Positions 25,273-34,699 of a DNA stretch of 64,000 bases are shown piece by piece (position 1 is the stretch's first letter; each line of letters starts with the position of its first letter). The DNA lies in contig JBAXNR010000004.1 in the NCBI GenBank assembly GCA_037133675.1, positions 1-64,000 of the forward strand, written 5' to 3'. This DNA comes from UBA4132 sp037133675 (GTDB lineage Bacteria; Pseudomonadota; Gammaproteobacteria; Methylococcales; Methylomonadaceae). A program made the position numbers and the translations under genes. A model generated the notes under the pieces. That model was not told the origin of the DNA. It was given only the letters and a program-made list of their open reading frames with translations, and ran no database searches.

Positions 25273-26208
25273 ATGACAAACAAATATACCCCGCTAAAAG
25301 ATCACGACACACCGCTAAAAGTATTATTTACAGGCTATCTCTGTACCGTAGCCGTAGGTTATCTTTTTGCCCTTATTCAAATATTATTCACGCACGGCAT
25401 GGCAGATGGTAAATTCGGCTTATCGGTTGATGATATTGTGTACAGCTATTATGGCAACCGTTCGGGTACAGCATTAGAAGTCAAACTAAATGGATCAATG
25501 AAAGAGAATGCCTCTGAACAAGAGCGTTTTGCTATCATGAAATGGGTCAGAGATGGTGCAGATGCTGACGACTACAAAGACGATGGTATCGATAAAATCA
25601 TCGAAAAAAAGTGCGTTATGTGTCACAACAAAGATTCGGGTGGCTTACCTGATTTTACCAAGTTCGAGACACTAAAATCCTACACCACTCAAGATGAAGG
25701 GGCGACTTTTTCTTCATTAACGCGTGTGTCACATATTCACTTATTTGGCATTAGTTTTATTTTCATGTTTGTCGGTTATATTTTTAGCTCTGCCGAAACT
25801 ACCACCACCCAATATAAATGTATTGCTATCGGTATGCCTTATGTATTTTTACTGACTGACATTTTGTCATGGTGGCTAACGAAAATTCACCCGATGTTTG
25901 CGTGGTTAGTCATTTTTGCAGGTATGGGTATGGGCATCTCCTTCACCTTTATGTTGGTCACCTCTGTGCTAGAAATGTGGCTCTTTAAACCTGTTTTTAT
26001 CGATGGTTTTGGTTCGCGTTATTTACAACAGCGTGACAGCACAGATGCCTCTGTTGCAGATAGAGTCTGGGTAGTGATTAAAACCTTAGCAAGTTCGATT
26101 AAACCTGTTACCACATTTGCAATAGAACAATGGCTAACGCGCGGCTGGCCGATGCTTAAAAACGTTTGGCCATTAATTAATAATCTGTTTAACAGCTCGA
26201 AAAAATAG
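25273..26208 (+). CDS. Membrane protein with a periplasmic CxxCH haem c site
   Basis: A 311-aa inner-membrane protein. One membrane helix (about 17-39) is followed by an outside loop of about 110 residues that carries CVMCH at 114-118, a covalent haem c site. Three more helices follow (about 155-175, 182-203, 208-238), the second starting with HIHLFGISF, whose His residues could ligate a further haem. The last 60 residues are soluble. The layout suits an electron-transfer protein of the inner membrane. I do not recognise the family with certainty. Confidence 0.7.
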   Translation: MTNKYTPLKDHDTPLKVLFTGYLCTVAVGYLFALIQILFTHGMADGKFGLSVDDIVYSYYGNRSGTALEVKLNGSMKENASEQERFAIMKWVRDGADADDYKDDGIDKIIEKKCVMCHNKDSGGLPDFTKFETLKSYTTQDEGATFSSLTRVSHIHLFGISFIFMFVGYIFSSAETTTTQYKCIAIGMPYVFLLTDILSWWLTKIHPMFAWLVIFAGMGMGISFTFMLVTSVLEMWLFKPVFIDGFGSRYLQQRDSTDASVADRVWVVIKTLASSIKPVTTFAIEQWLTRGWPMLKNVWPLINNLFNSSKK

Positions 26209-26215
26209 CCTGTTT

Positions 26216-26252
26216 ACGGGAGTCTAAAATAGTCTTTTAGACTCCCGTTTTT
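26216..26252 (+). terminator. Strong Rho-independent terminator
   Basis: A perfect 14-bp stem (26216-26229/26235-26248) with a 5-base loop is followed by TTTTT on the plus strand. It lies 8 bases past the stop of the haem c membrane gene and 41 bases before the convergent AGE-STAS gene. Confidence 0.9.
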
Positions 26253-26292
26253 CAGTTTCTCAAGCTCGTGTTCTTCTACTAGCCACATTCCA

Positions 26293-28482
26293 TCATTCAA
26301 AACTAATGAGGTCGGTAATTTCGTCTAACATAGTAATAATGCGTGGATTAGCTCCACGCACAACTAATTCTTTTAGGTTCAATTTCTGCGCGGAGAATAT
26401 GAGTAATCGACCCGCTGCTGAAATCATGCTATCAAGATGAGTAAAATCTAATACCAAACTTGATACAGATGCAGCAATTACCTTATTTAAGGCTTCTTCA
26501 AAAAACGACAATTCATCATCGTCATTCAGCGATCCTTCCAGTGTGACTATTGCCTTGCCGTTGTTTATATCAAGGTTGATAGTAAAAGGATGCCACCCTT
26601 GGGTTGGTACGATACGAACACGAATTTTTGGGCGTTCGCTGGTGGTTGGAATATTAACGGTAAGGGCTGTCGCATCAAAATCAGTATACGGTGAACCATC
26701 TACTGTCACAGAATGAATACGAATACTCCCTTCTGGTAACAAATCTGGCGCAACACGCAGAACGTTATCCTTAAAACCGCCTTGTATTGGCTTAAAATAT
26801 AAGTCCAACGATTGTTTGGTGATTAGAAGATTGGTATACACCGCACCCAAATAACAAAGTTCAAATGAATGGTAGCCGCTCATTGAATGACTGCCCTTGT
26901 TTCTTTCTGTGCCAAGAAGATAGGGGATACCATTCGCTAGAACATTGAAGTAAACCGCACCAGAATCATGATCAAGGAAAAACGCATTGTAAAACGCGGA
27001 GGTCTCACGCGCCAGTTTCAAATACTCAGGCGTTTTAAACGTACCTGTCAAAATAAGATACGCCAAAATCCCCTGTTCTTGCTGCCACCATGCTTTTCGA
27101 TCATGGAAAGAAAAACGATGACATTGTTGACCCAGTGGCAAGGCGCGTTCCACCACATCATACCAACCTCCACGTTGCTGATCGCTACCGTGTAACGGCA
27201 TACGTTGTGCAATTATTTTTGCTCGGTCAACATACTTTTGATTTTTGCTTAAGTTCACCATTCGCATGAGATTCCAAGCGATTTTCAAGTTATGCCCAAC
27301 TACGGCACGGTTTTGTTGCCAGCCCCATTGACGATCTGGACTCCAGTCGGCGTGAAATTTTTCCTGAACGAAAGCAGAATTTTCATCATCGGGGAAACGT
27401 TCGACGATAGTATCACCCGTATCAATGAGCATATCGGCATGACGTTTTTCACCCGTTGCCAGATAAAGATTAATAAGATAAGCAGGTGCGTGATCCCCCA
27501 CAGAGTTCCAGTTTTTGCGCGAGCGGTTACGACCAAGCTTTGCGCTAGTACCACTAAAGGTAACGGGGTCAATATGAGACCAGTAACCTCCCTTATCATG
27601 GTCACGATAGTAACGATCAAAAAGGTTTAGGGTCAGGTCTATATCTTGACGTATTTTTTCATCCCCTGTAATGCGGTAAGTTTGTGTTGGTCCTGCCAGT
27701 GCGTAAATCTGCTCATAAGCGGGCAACGCATTTAAGTCATCCCCAAAAGAGGATGCAAAGAGCTGCTGCTCGCGTGCAGAAGTGGCTTTTTCACGACGCA
27801 TACCAGGAATTTCTGCCATATTAGAGCCACATATTTTTTTTTCACCTTCGTCGCTAATATCAATGGCATGATACCAGTAACAAATATTCTCAGTTAAATC
27901 GATAGCCCGAAAATGTTCACGGAGGTAAATCGTACCTTTGTCAGCAGCCTCCAGATAACGCTCATCACCAGTAAGAAGGTAGGCAGAAGCGAATCCATAG
28001 ACTAGGCGGGAAATAGTGTCAGTTTCCTGACGTGTGCTGGACGTTTTATGACCATAAAGATCTAGCGTAGTGGTGTAGTTTCTAAAATCAATGTTTCCAT
28101 CAGGAAATTGAGCCTTAATGTAAAAATCACCAAGCTGCTTAATCTGGTTAATCCACCAATTTGGTTTTTCAAAGTAGTATTCGCTTTCGCTTTGACCCAC
28201 GAAAACAATCCTTTCTGCCTCAAAGAGAGCATTATCCTCAGGATAGAAAACACCATAGACAAAAAGAAATCTGCCTACTTGCAACATATCGTGCATCTCT
28301 CCAGTGCAGTCGATGTAATCTTCGCCCAGATTTCTAATCTGCTGAGCATACGCAGCAGGGGCAATTGTTATCTGAAACTCGGTACCCGCCGAAGTCTTAA
28401 CACTCAAGATATTCTTTTCATTGCTGTACTCAGTAACATAGCCTGCGATGGTATCTGAGTATGTAAAACTAACTTTTCTCAT
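26293..28482 (-). CDS. AGE-barrel/STAS fusion protein
   Basis: A 729-aa protein. Residues about 1-95 are a beta-rich domain (TYSDTIAGYVTEY). About 110-560 form an (alpha/alpha)6 barrel of the N-acylglucosamine 2-epimerase/isomerase type (GGYWSHIDP, WQQNRAVVGHNLKIAWNLMRM, RKAWWQQEQGILAYL). About 570-645 are beta-rich, and the last 80 residues are a STAS domain (DDELSFFEEALNKVIAASVSSLVLDFTHLDSM). STAS domains carry phosphoswitch signals. The ATG at 28482 has GGTGA upstream and lies 15 bases after the GlgX stop. It is the last gene of the 12-gene cluster. It may isomerise a sugar released by GlgX; that is inference. Confidence 0.8.
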   Translation of the reverse strand: MRKVSFTYSDTIAGYVTEYSNEKNILSVKTSAGTEFQITIAPAAYAQQIRNLGEDYIDCTGEMHDMLQVGRFLFVYGVFYPEDNALFEAERIVFVGQSESEYYFEKPNWWINQIKQLGDFYIKAQFPDGNIDFRNYTTTLDLYGHKTSSTRQETDTISRLVYGFASAYLLTGDERYLEAADKGTIYLREHFRAIDLTENICYWYHAIDISDEGEKKICGSNMAEIPGMRREKATSAREQQLFASSFGDDLNALPAYEQIYALAGPTQTYRITGDEKIRQDIDLTLNLFDRYYRDHDKGGYWSHIDPVTFSGTSAKLGRNRSRKNWNSVGDHAPAYLINLYLATGEKRHADMLIDTGDTIVERFPDDENSAFVQEKFHADWSPDRQWGWQQNRAVVGHNLKIAWNLMRMVNLSKNQKYVDRAKIIAQRMPLHGSDQQRGGWYDVVERALPLGQQCHRFSFHDRKAWWQQEQGILAYLILTGTFKTPEYLKLARETSAFYNAFFLDHDSGAVYFNVLANGIPYLLGTERNKGSHSMSGYHSFELCYLGAVYTNLLITKQSLDLYFKPIQGGFKDNVLRVAPDLLPEGSIRIHSVTVDGSPYTDFDATALTVNIPTTSERPKIRVRIVPTQGWHPFTINLDINNGKAIVTLEGSLNDDDELSFFEEALNKVIAASVSSLVLDFTHLDSMISAAGRLLIFSAQKLNLKELVVRGANPRIITMLDEITDLISFE

Positions 28483-28497
28483 TGTCTTCACCTTTGA

Positions 28498-30576
28498 TTA
28501 TTGACTAGATACAAGAATGACTACGCTTCTATCACTAACGCGATAGCGTGATCCCTGAACGGTTGTTTCAAAATCGGTTTCAGCTATATCTTGAGGTGAA
28601 GGCAGTGCGGTATCCACAAAGCGAAACCAGCGATAGCCATTAAGCGGTGGCAACTCAAACTCAAGAGGCTCCCAGTACATATTCATCATCACATGAATAT
28701 CACACTCATCACCGAACCCGCCTAGCGTAAAGGCGAGAGCCCGACCATTTGAATCCCACCAACCTGGCTGATAAAGTGAAAGTCCGTGCCAATCGACATC
28801 CTTTAATCCACGGTCATTCACTGCCCCAGTAAAAAACCGTGCGCGTTGCAATATTGGATGACGACGGCGAAAACTGATGATGCGGGAAAAAAACCTGTAA
28901 ATATCAACGTGTTGATTTTGGTCTCGCCAATCCATCCACGCGATAATATTATCCTGACAATAAGTATTATTATTTCCATACTGCGTACGGCGTATTTCAT
29001 CCCCCATATTAATCATGGGTGTTCCCTGAGACATGAAAAGAATCGCGGCGAAATTTTTTATCTGCCGATTTCTAAATGCTTCAATATAAGCATCGGCGGG
29101 ACCTTCACCTCCGCAGTTCCAGCTCATATTGTCATTTGCGCCATCTCGGTTACCTTCACCATTGGCATCATTGTGCTTTTCGTTATAGGAGACAAGATCA
29201 TTAAGACTAAAACCATCGTGGCAAGTAATAAAATTCACCCCATTGACTGGCGATTTATCGTTAGGTTGAAAAAAATCAGCACTTCCTGCTATCCGATCAG
29301 CCACCCTACCCAACAAACCAGCATCACCCTTAACGAAACGACGAATAGTGTCGCGGTATAAACCATTCCACACTGCCCAGCGATTACCAGGAAAATTAGT
29401 AACTTGATAAAGCCCGTCTGCATCCCAAGCTTCAGCTATAATCTTGGTATCCATTAAGGTTTCTGAAAGTTCGATATTCCAGATTACTGGCGGATACGCC
29501 ATTGGCGCACCGTTTTGGTCGCGTGTTAAGACTGATCCCAAGTCAAAACGAAACCCATCGACGTGCATTTCGCGTACCCAATATTCCAAGCACTCCACAA
29601 TCATCTTATTCACAATAGGATGATTACAATTTACTGTATTGCCGACCCCCGTATAATTTTTGTAGTATTGTTTATTATTTTCCACTAGGGAGTAATAAAT
29701 ACTGTTATCAAAGCCTTTGAAGTTAATCATAGGACCATGTTCATTGCCTTCGCTGGTGTGATTGAACACCACATCAAGAATGACTTCAATCCCTTCTTTA
29801 TGCAACGCTTTGACCATGTCACGGAATTCGTTGAGATGCTGCCCTTCTTCTGGAAAAACGCTAAAACTACACTGTGGCGCGAAATAACTGACGGTGGAAT
29901 ATCCCCAGTAATCAGTTAATACGACCCCGTTATAAGTCCGAAGTACATCTTTTTCATCGAAATCAAACACGGGTAAAAGCTCAACGGCGGTAATTCCTAG
30001 CTCTTTCAGGTAGGGTATTTTTTCGATGACAGCACTGAAAGTACCAGGGTGTTGAACGCCTGAGGATGAATCTTTAGTAAACCCGCCCACATGAAGTTCA
30101 TAAATCACTGATTCGTTCATGAAACGACGTATAGGTTCATCCCCTTCCCAGTCGTAATTTCGAGTATCAATAATGACGCTACGTTGGGATGTTGCCAGAT
30201 TGTCCGCATCCCCACAGGCTTTGCCACGATCCCACAAGCTATCATTGTTACCCTTTGCATAAGGGTCTATCAATACCTTGTTGGGATTGAATCTATGACC
30301 ATTCCACGGCTCCCACGCGCCATGCGCTCGATAAGCGTAAGACATTCCAGCTTTCAGTCCATTGACAAAAATATGCCAAAAATGAAAGCAACGGTTTACG
30401 TTGGGATCTAAGGTTATGATTTGTATCGGCTGCGGATCATCATATCTGTCGAATAACAGCAGTTCTATACCCGTTGCATGTTCAGAAAAAACAGCGAAGT
30501 TGATGCCATTATCAGAAACGGTAGCACCCAGCGGGTGCTGTCTTCCTTTACTGGTCGTGTAGTTAGTTGTAGTCAT
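28498..30576 (-). CDS. GlgX-type glycogen debranching enzyme, copy 1
   Basis: A 692-aa GH13 subfamily 11 (isoamylase/GlgX) enzyme that hydrolyses alpha-1,6 branches. A CBM48-like N-terminal domain (about 1-150) precedes the TIM barrel with ELHVGGFT, VFNHTSEGNE, the nucleophile Asp345 in DGFRFDLGS, acid Glu382 in AEAWDADG, and Asp454 in TCHDGFS. All catalytic residues are kept. It overlaps the DJ-1/PfpI gene before it by 4 bases. A second GlgX at 41978-44065 is clearly related (VFNHTSEGNE, NCNHP, LEYWV). Confidence 0.93.
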   Translation of the reverse strand: MTTTNYTTSKGRQHPLGATVSDNGINFAVFSEHATGIELLLFDRYDDPQPIQIITLDPNVNRCFHFWHIFVNGLKAGMSYAYRAHGAWEPWNGHRFNPNKVLIDPYAKGNNDSLWDRGKACGDADNLATSQRSVIIDTRNYDWEGDEPIRRFMNESVIYELHVGGFTKDSSSGVQHPGTFSAVIEKIPYLKELGITAVELLPVFDFDEKDVLRTYNGVVLTDYWGYSTVSYFAPQCSFSVFPEEGQHLNEFRDMVKALHKEGIEVILDVVFNHTSEGNEHGPMINFKGFDNSIYYSLVENNKQYYKNYTGVGNTVNCNHPIVNKMIVECLEYWVREMHVDGFRFDLGSVLTRDQNGAPMAYPPVIWNIELSETLMDTKIIAEAWDADGLYQVTNFPGNRWAVWNGLYRDTIRRFVKGDAGLLGRVADRIAGSADFFQPNDKSPVNGVNFITCHDGFSLNDLVSYNEKHNDANGEGNRDGANDNMSWNCGGEGPADAYIEAFRNRQIKNFAAILFMSQGTPMINMGDEIRRTQYGNNNTYCQDNIIAWMDWRDQNQHVDIYRFFSRIISFRRRHPILQRARFFTGAVNDRGLKDVDWHGLSLYQPGWWDSNGRALAFTLGGFGDECDIHVMMNMYWEPLEFELPPLNGYRWFRFVDTALPSPQDIAETDFETTVQGSRYRVSDRSVVILVSSQ

Positions 30577-31151
30577 TTTTTTCCCCTCGCAATAAGAGTA
30601 TCGATGATTTTTCTAGCAAACAAATGGCAGTGTCCACCTGTGCGGGCTGTTATCAAATCGTCATCCACGACGACATCTTTATCTATATAATTCGCGCCGT
30701 AGGCTTTTGCATCACCGATAAGATTGTTATGAACAACCAAATTGCGTCCTCGAACGAGGTCAACTGCGGGAGCTACCAGCCACAAACCGTGGCAAATAAT
30801 GCCTTTAATAATGGTTTTTTCGGCAAATGCTCTGCGTAGAAATTCGGTGGCGGGAGGAATTTTATGTATATCGTCGGTATAGCGTAGCCTGTCAGCGACC
30901 ATGCCAGATGGAACGATGATTGCTAAATAGGTCTTCAATTCGCTATCACTCATTCCCTCAAAACTTTCATGACATTCCATAGGAATATGGTATTCATGAC
31001 CGTTGAAGGTGAGCGAAGATTGTCCCCACATCCGCGTGAGAAAATGAAGCTCTATTCCCTCCTCCATAAATCGATGTTGGTAGTACCAAATCTCTGGCTC
31101 GTAAAAGTCGCCTTCAAAAAGCACTCCGATTTTTTTACCTTGCAGTTTCAT
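30573..31151 (-). CDS. DJ-1/PfpI-family protein, copy 1
   Basis: A 192-aa class I glutamine amidotransferase-like protein. The nucleophile elbow reads GIICHGLWL (Cys near 118) and an upstream Glu is in GDFYEPEIWY. DJ-1/PfpI members include proteases, deglycases and glyoxalases. AAGGAG lies 6 bases before the ATG. The end overlaps GlgX by 4 bases, so the two are translationally linked. Confidence 0.85.
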   Translation of the reverse strand: MKLQGKKIGVLFEGDFYEPEIWYYQHRFMEEGIELHFLTRMWGQSSLTFNGHEYHIPMECHESFEGMSDSELKTYLAIIVPSGMVADRLRYTDDIHKIPPATEFLRRAFAEKTIIKGIICHGLWLVAPAVDLVRGRNLVVHNNLIGDAKAYGANYIDKDVVVDDDLITARTGGHCHLFARKIIDTLIARGKK

Positions 31152-31260
31152 TGTTTACTCCTTTTTCGTTCTAAAATTTGATTCTTTAAGACATTTCTTA
31201 TTCTAGGAGGGAGGGGATACGGTGACACTCTGCTCAACGTCCAAAAAAAGGTTTTTTATT

Positions 31261-31875
31261 TCACACCTTATAGTCCTTCGCAACATCCTCGGCAAACAGG
31301 CGATACTCTCGTAAAGCCCAAACTTTTTCCACATTGGGAGAATGCAACACGGGTAAACTCACGAAGGTATTTAAATCTTCTACTTTATCTACATCAATTA
31401 TCACGATCATACGTTGCTGACCCGCAACTCTATAAATGCCAAGTATTTTGCTTTTAGCAAAATTTTTTAACTGCTCTTTTGCTGACTGCCACAATTTATC
31501 AATATCTCGCTCTCTTGGATTCCAAGCCAACTGTAAGTAGTACAAAAACTTAGGATTTTGTAGTTGTTGCGGATAGCGTGAGTTTAGATAACCTTGTACA
31601 TCAGCAGTGAAGCCCTCTTCTAACGACCATACGGGATCGAATATAAGATGCTCGTGCATAGGCAAACGCCCCATTGCAGTACGATCAAACTCTTCGCCCG
31701 ACGGAATATTCCCTATTACAATCACATACTGTTCGCCAACAACCTTATAAAGATGCTGGACTAAATTGTCTTCGAGCGTTTTGATTGCCGCTCGCGCTTC
31801 TTCACTTTCAGCGAGCCATAATTCATGAAAGGACATTCCTTTCAAATCCCAGCGCATTTGTCCGTAGTAAAACAT
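31261..31875 (-). CDS. Tandem muconolactone-isomerase-like (dimeric alpha/beta barrel) protein
   Basis: A 204-aa protein built from two related halves. Half 1 (about 14-100) has SFHELWLAESEEARAA then YKVVGEQYVIVIGNI; half 2 (about 125-195) has DIDKLWQSAKEQLKNF then YRVAGQQRMIVIIDV. Each ends with a conserved LPxxxxP-type strand (RLPMHEHL, SLPVLHSP). This is the MIase/dimeric ferredoxin-like fold in duplicate. GAGGT lies upstream of the ATG. Catalysis is not certain, since many such domains only bind a small aromatic or lactone. Confidence 0.7.
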   Translation of the reverse strand: MFYYGQMRWDLKGMSFHELWLAESEEARAAIKTLEDNLVQHLYKVVGEQYVIVIGNIPSGEEFDRTAMGRLPMHEHLIFDPVWSLEEGFTADVQGYLNSRYPQQLQNPKFLYYLQLAWNPRERDIDKLWQSAKEQLKNFAKSKILGIYRVAGQQRMIVIIDVDKVEDLNTFVSLPVLHSPNVEKVWALREYRLFAEDVAKDYKV

Positions 31876-32016
31876 CTGTTTACCTCTACTAAGTAAGTGA
31901 TGATCAAAATAGCGTTATTAAGAAATACCGTTTACAAAATTTTAATTTCAAGCCGTAAGATTGACAGTTAAATCGTTGTCTTTCCATCCACAACATGAGT
32001 AATCAAATTTATAAAC

Positions 32017-32631
32017 TCACCTTTCATGCTCATGTTCATGTTCATGAACATTTTTTTTATGTCGGTGTACAAAATCTTCTGCAATCATTGAACGACCAAT
32101 ATCAGACAATTGTTTATACTTTTTTATCCAGAATGCGGCACGTTTAAAGTTTCTGCCTTCTTCCTTCGGGAAATTTTTTTCATTGCCTATTTCTACTACT
32201 GTATTGAAAAGTAGCTCGTCTAGCTTTATAAGATTGCTTGCGGCTTCCGAAAACTGTTTTGCGGGTAAAACAGCTCCTATCAATGCTGACCACAGCGTCA
32301 CTATAAATTCCAATAATGCTACGCTTACAGAAAGTATATGTTCATTGAAAGAAATCCAATCTATTGCTTGCCCAGCAAAATCTTGTCCTACAATATAACA
32401 AGATATGGTGGTCGCTATTGATGCTAAAATTGGCGTAGCAATTATCAATTTGCGCCAGTATTTGTGATAATAATCAACCTTTTCTTTCTCATATTTTTCG
32501 TGAAACTCTAATCTGTCCACAAAACAATCAAAAAATGCGACTTGATTAACATCCCCATCATTTTTTATATCTGTTAAGTGGTGATGCGCCTCTGAAATGA
32601 GACCTTCTCGACCATTAAGTAGTTTTATCAT
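32017..32631 (-). CDS. Two-helix membrane protein, SLATT-like, with His-rich tail
   Basis: A 204-aa protein with two membrane helices (about 62-81 and 99-121), a helical amphipathic start and a C-terminal helix (KLDELLFNTVVEIGN). This two-helix plan with long flanking helices is that of SLATT-type effectors of nucleotide-signalling systems, but the match is weak and I cannot confirm it. The last 15 residues are His/Glu/Arg-rich (HRHKKN, then HEHEHE) and could bind metal. The ATG at 32631 has GGAG 6 bases upstream; a TTG at 32643 starts a longer frame. It lies between the ankyrin gene and the tandem MIase-like gene. Confidence 0.6.
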   Translation of the reverse strand: MIKLLNGREGLISEAHHHLTDIKNDGDVNQVAFFDCFVDRLEFHEKYEKEKVDYYHKYWRKLIIATPILASIATTISCYIVGQDFAGQAIDWISFNEHILSVSVALLEFIVTLWSALIGAVLPAKQFSEAASNLIKLDELLFNTVVEIGNEKNFPKEEGRNFKRAAFWIKKYKQLSDIGRSMIAEDFVHRHKKNVHEHEHEHER

Positions 32632-32718
32632 TAGCTTCTCCAATTATTTCAAGATATTTCTTTTATTGTCCCGTATAAAATCGCTCATAATTAATCTTAT
32701 TCCGCGCATATCTCATCT

Positions 32719-33768
32719 CTAAACCGATTTCGTTTTAGATTGAATCAGCGTTATCAATGGGTGAGTTTCACCGAATGTATCAATAGCAATATCAACAGGT
32801 ATTTTGCCATCATGCCCTTTTAAATCGAGCCGCGCACCTGCCTCAATCAGAATATTGGCACACTCTTCATAGCCATGCCATAACGCATCATGAAGCGGGG
32901 TGTAGCCATTAGTAGCACCTTGGTAGTCAATATTAATACCCTGTTTTTGCACCAACATCCGAGTAATATCGGCATGACCGTTATACACAGCCTTATGTAA
33001 TGGCACTGCGCCAAATGTCGGTTCAACCGCATTCACATCCGCGCCAGCATTTAATAACTCGGCAACAATGGCAGTATGTCCATCCCTACATGCCACTAAT
33101 AGTGGCGTATGATCGTCATTAAATCCGTTGACAAAGGGATAACGTTCATCCACATCCACGCCAGCTACAATCAGTTTTTTGACGGTCTCCAAATCATCTT
33201 CGGTCACCGCTTTCATTAATTGCTGTGCTACGATTTTCTGCTGATCGGATGTATCACGCGCTTTTAGCATTTCATCTGCTTTCAATAACAGGTCTTTACC
33301 CCTTACATTGACATTCAACTCGTATTCAAAATGCTGACGTAGGGTAAAACCGTAATGGGTTGCTAAATTCAATCCTGCCCCTCTGTTTAATAACAGCTGG
33401 ACAATATCGGGTTCTTTAAACCAAAGTGCGTCCATGAGCGGCGTATGTCCTGTCGTGCAAGCCGCCCAATCTACAAAAGCACCCGCATCTAGTAGCATTT
33501 TGACGACTTCAATGTTTCCGCCTTGAATCGCCTTGTGTAATGCAGAGCCACCTGCTCGACTATCCACTGCAAAGACATCTGCTCCAGCCTCTAACAGCAA
33601 GCTCACAATCTCCGCATGACCATACCCAGCGGCCATAATTAACGCCGTTAATCCACTGTATTTATCTCTCACATTAGGATTTGCCCCTAGTGCGATTAGA
33701 TTTCTAATAGTGTTGCTATCATTCTCATCAATGGCTTGCAATAGCTGTCTTCCTAAAATTCTGTCCAT
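32719..33768 (-). CDS. Ankyrin-repeat protein made of two four-repeat blocks
   Basis: A 349-aa protein of ankyrin repeats, a protein-binding scaffold. Repeats 1-4 (about 5-140) and repeats 5-8 (about 185-320) match each other in order: QLLQAIDEND/QLMKAVTEDD, GHAEIVSLLLEAGADV/GHTAIVAELLNAGADV, ALHKAIQGGN/PLHKAVYNGH, GHTPLMDALW/GYTPLHDALW. The array was duplicated as a block. No signal peptide is seen, so it is cytoplasmic. Its ATG is 1 base after the stop of the SnoaL gene. The partner is unknown. Confidence 0.9.
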   Translation of the reverse strand: MDRILGRQLLQAIDENDSNTIRNLIALGANPNVRDKYSGLTALIMAAGYGHAEIVSLLLEAGADVFAVDSRAGGSALHKAIQGGNIEVVKMLLDAGAFVDWAACTTGHTPLMDALWFKEPDIVQLLLNRGAGLNLATHYGFTLRQHFEYELNVNVRGKDLLLKADEMLKARDTSDQQKIVAQQLMKAVTEDDLETVKKLIVAGVDVDERYPFVNGFNDDHTPLLVACRDGHTAIVAELLNAGADVNAVEPTFGAVPLHKAVYNGHADITRMLVQKQGINIDYQGATNGYTPLHDALWHGYEECANILIEAGARLDLKGHDGKIPVDIAIDTFGETHPLITLIQSKTKSV

Positions 33769-33769
33769 A

Positions 33770-34207
33770 TCATTCCGTCCTCATTGCCAAAATAATAGAA
33801 GAAGGATCAGTGTATGACTTCCATCGCACAATCTTGCCTGATTGAATTTTTAAGCATTGTATGAACTCGATTTCAAAGTCTTTTTGGGTCGCTTTGATGG
33901 TCGAAATTTCATGTACTATCCCTACCGCATTTTCTCCATTGACGATCAAGGCAACAAGCTCTTCGAGTTTCACATCCGCCACGCCAAGAAATGTTTGCAA
34001 ACTTTTCATAACATTTTCGATGCCATGATATGTGCCAATCCAAGGCATAACATCGTTCATGCCCTCAATCTTGGTGTAATTAATAAACTCTACATTTTCA
34101 TCCAAACAGCTTGCTATGACCTCTGCATCACCTCTGCTCAGTGCATCAAACCATTTATGTGCTACGCAATATGTCATGTATTCATCTACAACTTTTGATT
34201 CACTCAT
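33770..34207 (-). CDS. SnoaL-like (NTF2-fold) protein, copy 1
   Basis: A 145-aa cone-shaped NTF2-like protein. The first helix KWFDALSRGDAEVIASCLDE and the strands VEFIN, GENAVGIVHE, EIEFIQCLKI and GKIVRWKSYTD are typical of the SnoaL/SnoaL-2 family, where small polyketide or steroid-like molecules are bound. Catalytic residues are not conserved enough to name a reaction. It lies 33 bases after the VOC gene and directly before the ankyrin gene. Confidence 0.75.
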   Translation of the reverse strand: MSESKVVDEYMTYCVAHKWFDALSRGDAEVIASCLDENVEFINYTKIEGMNDVMPWIGTYHGIENVMKSLQTFLGVADVKLEELVALIVNGENAVGIVHEISTIKATQKDFEIEFIQCLKIQSGKIVRWKSYTDPSSIILAMRTE

Positions 34208-34240
34208 GGAACTAGCTCCGTTTTTTATTTTAATTTCTCG

Positions 34241-34663
34241 TTAATATCGTTGGATAAATTCAAGGAGATTTCCTTCATTGTCACGAATAAATAACGCTTT
34301 CAATTTGAGTGCCTCGGCATCAACAGGTCCATAAACGATTTTTATCGACTGTTTGTCCAAAGACTCCATAACATTGCAAAGGTTGTCCACCCTAAAAGAA
34401 AGTTGACTGATTCCTTGGATAGCCACATGTTCTGTTGGAGGATCGGAACGAATGAACGACTTGATATTTTTATTTTCAACAAACTCAATTTCAACGCCGT
34501 TTAATTCAAGGTAAGCAACGCGTACTGAATCAGAAAAAACATATTGCTGGATTACATTAAATCCCAATAAATCATGATACCAATTGATCGAAGCCTCCAT
34601 ATTCTTGACTACGATGCAGGCATGAAGGCGATCTATCGTTACTATCGGCTTATGGTCTGTCAT
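34241..34663 (-). CDS. VOC-family (glyoxalase/dioxygenase-like) protein
   Basis: A 140-aa VOC protein with one pair of beta-alpha-beta-beta-beta units. It has RLHACIVVKNMEASINWYHDLLGF, VAYLELNGVEIEFVEN, QLSFRVDNL and ALFIRDNEGNLLEFIQRY. Metal ligands would be His9, Glu near 59, His near 76 and Glu near 136, by analogy with family members. The substrate is unknown. It lies 37 bases downstream of the NTF2-like gene. Confidence 0.8.
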   Translation of the reverse strand: MTDHKPIVTIDRLHACIVVKNMEASINWYHDLLGFNVIQQYVFSDSVRVAYLELNGVEIEFVENKNIKSFIRSDPPTEHVAIQGISQLSFRVDNLCNVMESLDKQSIKIVYGPVDAEALKLKALFIRDNEGNLLEFIQRY

Positions 34664-34699
34664 ATCTTCACCTTTATAAATTTCACGTTGCGTGGCTGT

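Noticed and set aside
28846..29361. A plus-strand reading frame of 171 residues in the GlgX copy 1 region
   Set aside because: It is the complement of catalytic GlgX sequence and has no recognisable family.
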